The notes beneath the pieces are model-generated. The model was not told the DNA's origin. It worked only from the letters and a program-made list of their open reading frames with translations, and did not search any database. Position numbers and translations under genes: made by a program. Positions 60,806 to 64,000 of a stretch of 64,000 nt of DNA are shown piece after piece (the first letter of the stretch is position 1; each line of letters begins with the position of its first letter). The DNA comes from Ferruginibacter sp. (lineage in GTDB: Bacteria > Bacteroidota > Bacteroidia > Chitinophagales > Chitinophagaceae): contig JAGOAX010000010.1 of the NCBI GenBank assembly GCA_017983695.1, forward strand, positions 175,094-239,093, written 5' to 3'.

Positions 60806-61268
60806 AAGCCAGTTGGGTTTATTATTTTACAAAGGTTTTTAATGGATGTTATCTAACCATGGGGAAATCCTCAGCTTTTTCTGTTATTTTCCTGAAAAGA
60901 TTTATTCATATATTCTAATAGCCCATTTATTTTCAATCATTACATCACATACGATTCCTGTTTGCTGTATATGCAGTTTTTGAACTGTACACAACATTAT
61001 ATTTTGCATAAAGCTGTTGCTCTATACCATTAGTATAACCTCTGTTTTAAGTAGTATTTTTCTTTGCTTGAAGGAGAAGATATCGCAAAATATCTTGTTT
61101 GTTTATATAAAGAAGCAAAATCTGCGTTTTTACATAAACATTGAATAAATGTAACACCAAATTTTATGTATACAATAATTTCATTGTTATTTTTTTAAAG
61201 TATTTTTTGTGTGTAGTAAAAATACTATGCACAGTTTTTATATACCCCTGTTCAATATTGTTCTTGGT
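60806..61268. other. Promoter region of the RHS operon, no gene
   Basis: About 460 AT-rich bases without a gene. A minus-strand AACCTTTG (60837-60830) is a five-of-six match to the -7 element, 25 bases before the barrel start. A small inverted repeat AAGATAT/ATATCTT lies at 61077-61096. Confidence 0.4.
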
Positions 61269-62060
61269 TTAACTCCCTCTCTTATCTGCTTTCTTTCCCT
61301 GCTCTGCAATCGTTTTCATTTCCGCTGCATCTATTTGTTGCCATGCAAGGCTTAGTGCTTTTAAGTATACTTTTTCCAATTCTGATGATAGCGTATTATA
61401 AACCAGGTTATCTTGTTTAAGTTCGTCAGCCATAGTTGGAATACCTTTCCATACAGATTGACCAGCATACGTAAAGGATGAGGCATCAAGTGCAATACTC
61501 TTTGTCCAGAGTAATTCACCATATTGAGCTGATTTAGCTTTGATGACTAAGTTCCCTCCTAAGGTTACTTCCCCATTCATCTTATACAAATACGTTGTGG
61601 TAGCATTTTTATTTACCAATAATTCAGCAAAGCTTGGGGAATTGGTTATCGTAATATACTTCCTGTTGTATTGAGGGTTTAGTTCTATACCAATTTCTAA
61701 AATAAAGCTTGAGTTTACTTTGGCTTCATATACCATTTCATCTCTTGAACCAAAGGGGCCTCGAATAGTAAAGCCTTTTGCGGTTAAGAGTTCATCAAAG
61801 TCACTGGCCATACGTACGGCCATTTCATTAAAGGGATTGACAAAGTATTCCGGGTTTTTACCAACATAGGTTGGTTTAACCATTGCGATGGTAATACCTG
61901 TTGACCCAACCTGTACTCTTGATGGTGGACTATAATCAAACTTTGCCGGTATCCGTTGGGCTAGTGGAGGAGGTGCAGTTGTTGTCGTGTTTTTTGAGGA
62001 ACCGCAACTGGCTAATATGAGTATAGCCGCTGCATAAAGTAACATTGTTCTCTTGTTCAT
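61269..62060 (-). CDS. HpaA-like lipoprotein
   Basis: A 263-residue lipoprotein (LASC at the signal end) with FDYSPPSRVQVGSTGITIAM and SDFDELLTAKGFTIRGPFGS, which recall the HpaA (neuraminyllactose-binding hemagglutinin) family. It is in the same direction as the RHS operon but separated by 463 bases. Role in adhesion possible but unproven. Confidence 0.6.
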   Translation of the reverse strand: MNKRTMLLYAAAILILASCGSSKNTTTTAPPPLAQRIPAKFDYSPPSRVQVGSTGITIAMVKPTYVGKNPEYFVNPFNEMAVRMASDFDELLTAKGFTIRGPFGSRDEMVYEAKVNSSFILEIGIELNPQYNRKYITITNSPSFAELLVNKNATTTYLYKMNGEVTLGGNLVIKAKSAQYGELLWTKSIALDASSFTYAGQSVWKGIPTMADELKQDNLVYNTLSSELEKVYLKALSLAWQQIDAAEMKTIAEQGKKADKRGS

Positions 62061-62222
62061 AAACAGTTTGGTTTAGGTTAAAAAATAAGAGAGATGTCCT
62101 TTGAAGAAAAAACACGAAAATCGCTCAGTAGAGTATGAGGAAAAACATCCATCATCCTAAGGGTTATATATCAGACTTATGCTGTTTTATATCAAAGAGT
62201 GCCATTTCCGGTTCAAATATAA

Positions 62223-62240
62223 GTAATCATAAATGATTAC
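62223..62240. promoter_or_regulatory. Palindromic operator before the XRE gene
   Basis: GTAATCAT-AA-ATGATTAC is a perfect 8-bp-arm palindrome, 44 bases before the XRE start, in the gap between divergent genes. A dimeric XRE repressor could bind it. Confidence 0.55.
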
Positions 62241-62284
62241 CAAAATTATTTTGCTTGTTTGAGTTTGCAGGGTGTATTTACGCC

Positions 62285-62503
62285 ATGCAACAGAAGGAAT
62301 TTCAACTTAAACTCGGCAAGCAGATTGCCAAACTCCGGAAGCTGAAAAAGATTTCTCAGGTAGACTTTGCCTATATGCTGGATATGGAAAAACAGAACTT
62401 CAACAGGATAGAAAAAGGCAGAACAAATCCTACCAGTTGGACACTGCAGCAGATTGCGGTTTTATTAGAAGTACCTATACAGCGATTGTTTGATTGGGAG
62501 TAA
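62285..62503 (+). CDS. XRE family helix-turn-helix regulator
   Basis: A 72-residue single-domain Cro/CI-type protein (QIAKLRKLKKISQVDFAYML, NFNRIEKGRTNPTSWTLQQI). I chose ATG 62285; the upstream in-frame TTG region adds unrelated residues. Typical of regulators of mobile elements. Confidence 0.85.
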   Translation: MQQKEFQLKLGKQIAKLRKLKKISQVDFAYMLDMEKQNFNRIEKGRTNPTSWTLQQIAVLLEVPIQRLFDWE

Positions 62504-62527
62504 GACACAATAAAATTGAGGGAATAA

Positions 62528-62557
62528 AAAAAGTGACTCTTTTCAGAATCACTTTTT
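62528..62557. terminator. Terminator after the XRE gene
   Basis: AAAAAGTGA and TCACTTTTT arms with a T-run and an A-run, between convergent genes. Confidence 0.75.
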
Positions 62558-62583
62558 CATGATTATAATCCCCGTTATACTTT

Positions 62584-62907
62584 TTAAATTTCGATAGCAG
62601 CATTTCCTGCATTTCTCATTACCGAAGTTATCCCGTTATCACAGGCTTTTTCTGATTCATACATTTCACTTTTGCCAATCACTTTCTTATTAACAGCTAA
62701 CAACGTAAAAAAGAACTTGCCATTCTTGGCTGTCTTCTTTTCAAACTTTGTTTTGTCGATTCCGTTTTTCATTACAGAAGCTATTCCTTTTTTACAGCCT
62801 GTTAAGCCTGAATAGCCTTCGCTTGAAAGTATTATTTCTCCATTACCTGCCTTAAGGTTAAAATACCTTTGGCCGTCTTTACCGGTTTTGATGATGAACT
62901 TTCCCAT
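62584..62907 (-). CDS. DUF1508 (YegP-like) protein, two repeats
   Basis: A 107-residue protein from ATG 62907 (MGKFIIKTGKDGQRYFNLKA). Two tandem DUF1508 units: FNLKAGNGEIILSSEGYSG with GIASVMKNG, and FFTLLAVNKKVIGKSEMYES with GITSVMRNA. Function unknown; such proteins are often seen near mobile or stress genes. Confidence 0.88.
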   Translation of the reverse strand: MGKFIIKTGKDGQRYFNLKAGNGEIILSSEGYSGLTGCKKGIASVMKNGIDKTKFEKKTAKNGKFFFTLLAVNKKVIGKSEMYESEKACDNGITSVMRNAGNAAIEI

Positions 62908-62987
62908 GTGTAAATATTTTAGAAAAGGAAGATACAAATATTTTAAAAAATAAACCCGTATCGGTAAACACTACTTTTTTAAACGCT

Positions 62988-64000
62988 TTAAAACAACTTT
63001 GCCTGGCTGTGATTTTGATTCCTGTCTTTGTATCTCTGATAGATTTTATTTTCAACTTCTTCTTTTGTAGATGCATAGGTTTTTCTTGAGTGGCCAATAA
63101 TTTCTTCTTTTGTAAATTCCCTATCCTTTGCAATTGGTAAAGTATATGCACTGAATGGTTCTGATGTAGTTCCATCAATTAACAGCTTTAAGTAGATAGC
63201 ATATTGAGGTAGACGTATAAAATCTTCCACATCAAAGAGTGAATTAAACTCAGGCTTTAAGATTTCAGCATCATTGGCTCCAATACGGAATAAAATTATT
63301 GTTCCCACATTACCCAAAATGGCTTTTCTAATATCTTCATGTAATTGGTCAATGTATTGATGGGTTAGAAAGAGCGATAACCCATACTTTCTTGATTCAG
63401 CCAGGATATCAGCAAAGGACAGGGTTACAAAGGAATGCATCTCATCGATGTAGAGATAGAAAGGAGTACGGGTATGCATGGGTTGTTTGCTTCTTGCCAG
63501 TGCTGCAGTCTGGAATTGAGTAATGAGCATGCTTCCTAATAGTGTTGTTGCATCTTCTCCTAAATGCCCTTTTGAAAGATTGGCAATGAATATCTTCTTT
63601 TGATTCATTACTTCAGTAATGGTGAATGATGATACTTCCTGTCCTACAATATTTCTCAAATGTATATGTGTCTGAAACAACCCTATTTTATTTACTATCG
63701 GTGAAATAGCTTCACTCTTAAGCTGTGGTGACATAGCATTAAACTCCTTGTACCAGAAATCAAGTAAGGCTATATCTGTAACAAACTGTAATACTTTCTT
63801 TCGAAAATCATAGTCAAGTAGCAATGGTTGAATATCAAGCAATGTTGCATGAGGATAATGAACAAGTGTTAAGATGGTATTCCTTAGTATATGCTCCAGT
63901 CTTGGTCCCCAGGAGTCTATCCAGATGCGTTTGAGAGTTGAAATGATATTTGATGCTACTAAGTGGCGTTCTTCTGCTCCTACGTTGTATAGCGGGTTAA
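62988..64000 (-). CDS. HerA/TraD-like conjugation ATPase, 3' part
   Basis: The frame stays open to the window edge, so the gene is cut at its 5' end; 337 residues are visible. The Walker B strand FYLYIDEMHSF, preceded by KIFIANLSKGHLGEDA and followed by LTHQYIDQL and GTIILFRIGANDAE, matches HerA/VirB4/TraD-type motors of conjugative elements. The Walker A part would lie beyond 64000. Its presence suggests a second transfer module to the right. Confidence 0.8.
   Translation of the reverse strand, partial: NPLYNVGAEERHLVASNIISTLKRIWIDSWGPRLEHILRNTILTLVHYPHATLLDIQPLLLDYDFRKKVLQFVTDIALLDFWYKEFNAMSPQLKSEAISPIVNKIGLFQTHIHLRNIVGQEVSSFTITEVMNQKKIFIANLSKGHLGEDATTLLGSMLITQFQTAALARSKQPMHTRTPFYLYIDEMHSFVTLSFADILAESRKYGLSLFLTHQYIDQLHEDIRKAILGNVGTIILFRIGANDAEILKPEFNSLFDVEDFIRLPQYAIYLKLLIDGTTSEPFSAYTLPIAKDREFTKEEIIGHSRKTYASTKEEVENKIYQRYKDRNQNHSQAKLF

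Noticed and set aside
63840..63842. TTG as start of the HerA-like ATPase
   Set aside because: The frame continues upstream without stop to the window edge with family-like residues, so the gene is simply truncated by the window.

Overview
The window reads as a chromosome segment from a member of the Bacteroidota, probably close to Chitinophagaceae. Several promoters carry the phylum's TAnnTTTG -7 element, one with TTTG exactly 19 bases upstream. The nitrous oxide reductase looks like the Sec-dependent clade II type. There is also a giant RHS protein of the kind common in this phylum, with tightly overlapping operons. I ran no database search; all family names come from motifs and architecture.

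Left part (1-11.6 kb): a TetR-controlled efflux operon (tetR, tolC-like, membrane-fusion protein; the pump gene would lie to the left), then housekeeping genes on the plus strand: DUF502 membrane protein, zinc phospholipase C-like protein, serC, DUF922, DUF1015, a TPR protein, a 2TM protein and an acyl-CoA ligase. Four copies of a short CCCC/GGGG intergenic repeat sit here. One supplies the C-terminus of the phospholipase-like protein and another the N-terminus of SerC.

Second part (11.6-22.5 kb): a nitrous oxide and nitric oxide island. Cytochrome c, nosZ, a membrane protein, nosL, nosD, nosF, nosY, a hemerythrin and a truncated globin run as one minus-strand operon. Next to it on the plus strand are a Crp/Fnr regulator, a haem-copper-like membrane protein and the RIC-type repair protein. 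TGAT-N4-ATCA palindromes recur in front of these genes, in three cases about 29 bases before a -7 element, which suggests one regulon.

Third part (22.5-34.6 kb): a mobile element with relaxase, MobA-like protein, coupling protein, SSB, tyrosine recombinase, an oriT-like 17-bp inverted repeat, a small-RNA candidate and a GC-rich structured gene-free stretch of about 600 bases. Its cargo includes a NYN-domain protein and a glycosyltransferase.

Fourth part (34.6-62 kb): an RHS polymorphic-toxin locus. A minus-strand operon encodes an outer-membrane barrel, a fibronectin-like protein, a 2407-residue RHS-related protein, a LolA-like protein, the 2763-residue RHS toxin and its immunity lipoprotein. 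Beyond its 3' end lie three orphan C-terminal toxin cassettes with immunity genes, all on the opposite strand and all beginning at the same in-frame CCGTTCGGGATG sequence found in the main gene. A single inversion between the main gene and any cassette would fuse a new toxin in frame, so I propose a shufflon-like toxin switch. All four immunity proteins appear to be lipoproteins, secreted or membrane-bound, so the toxins probably act in the cell envelope. The window ends in an XRE regulator, a DUF1508 protein and a truncated HerA/TraD-like ATPase, so the RHS locus may be cargo of a larger conjugative island.
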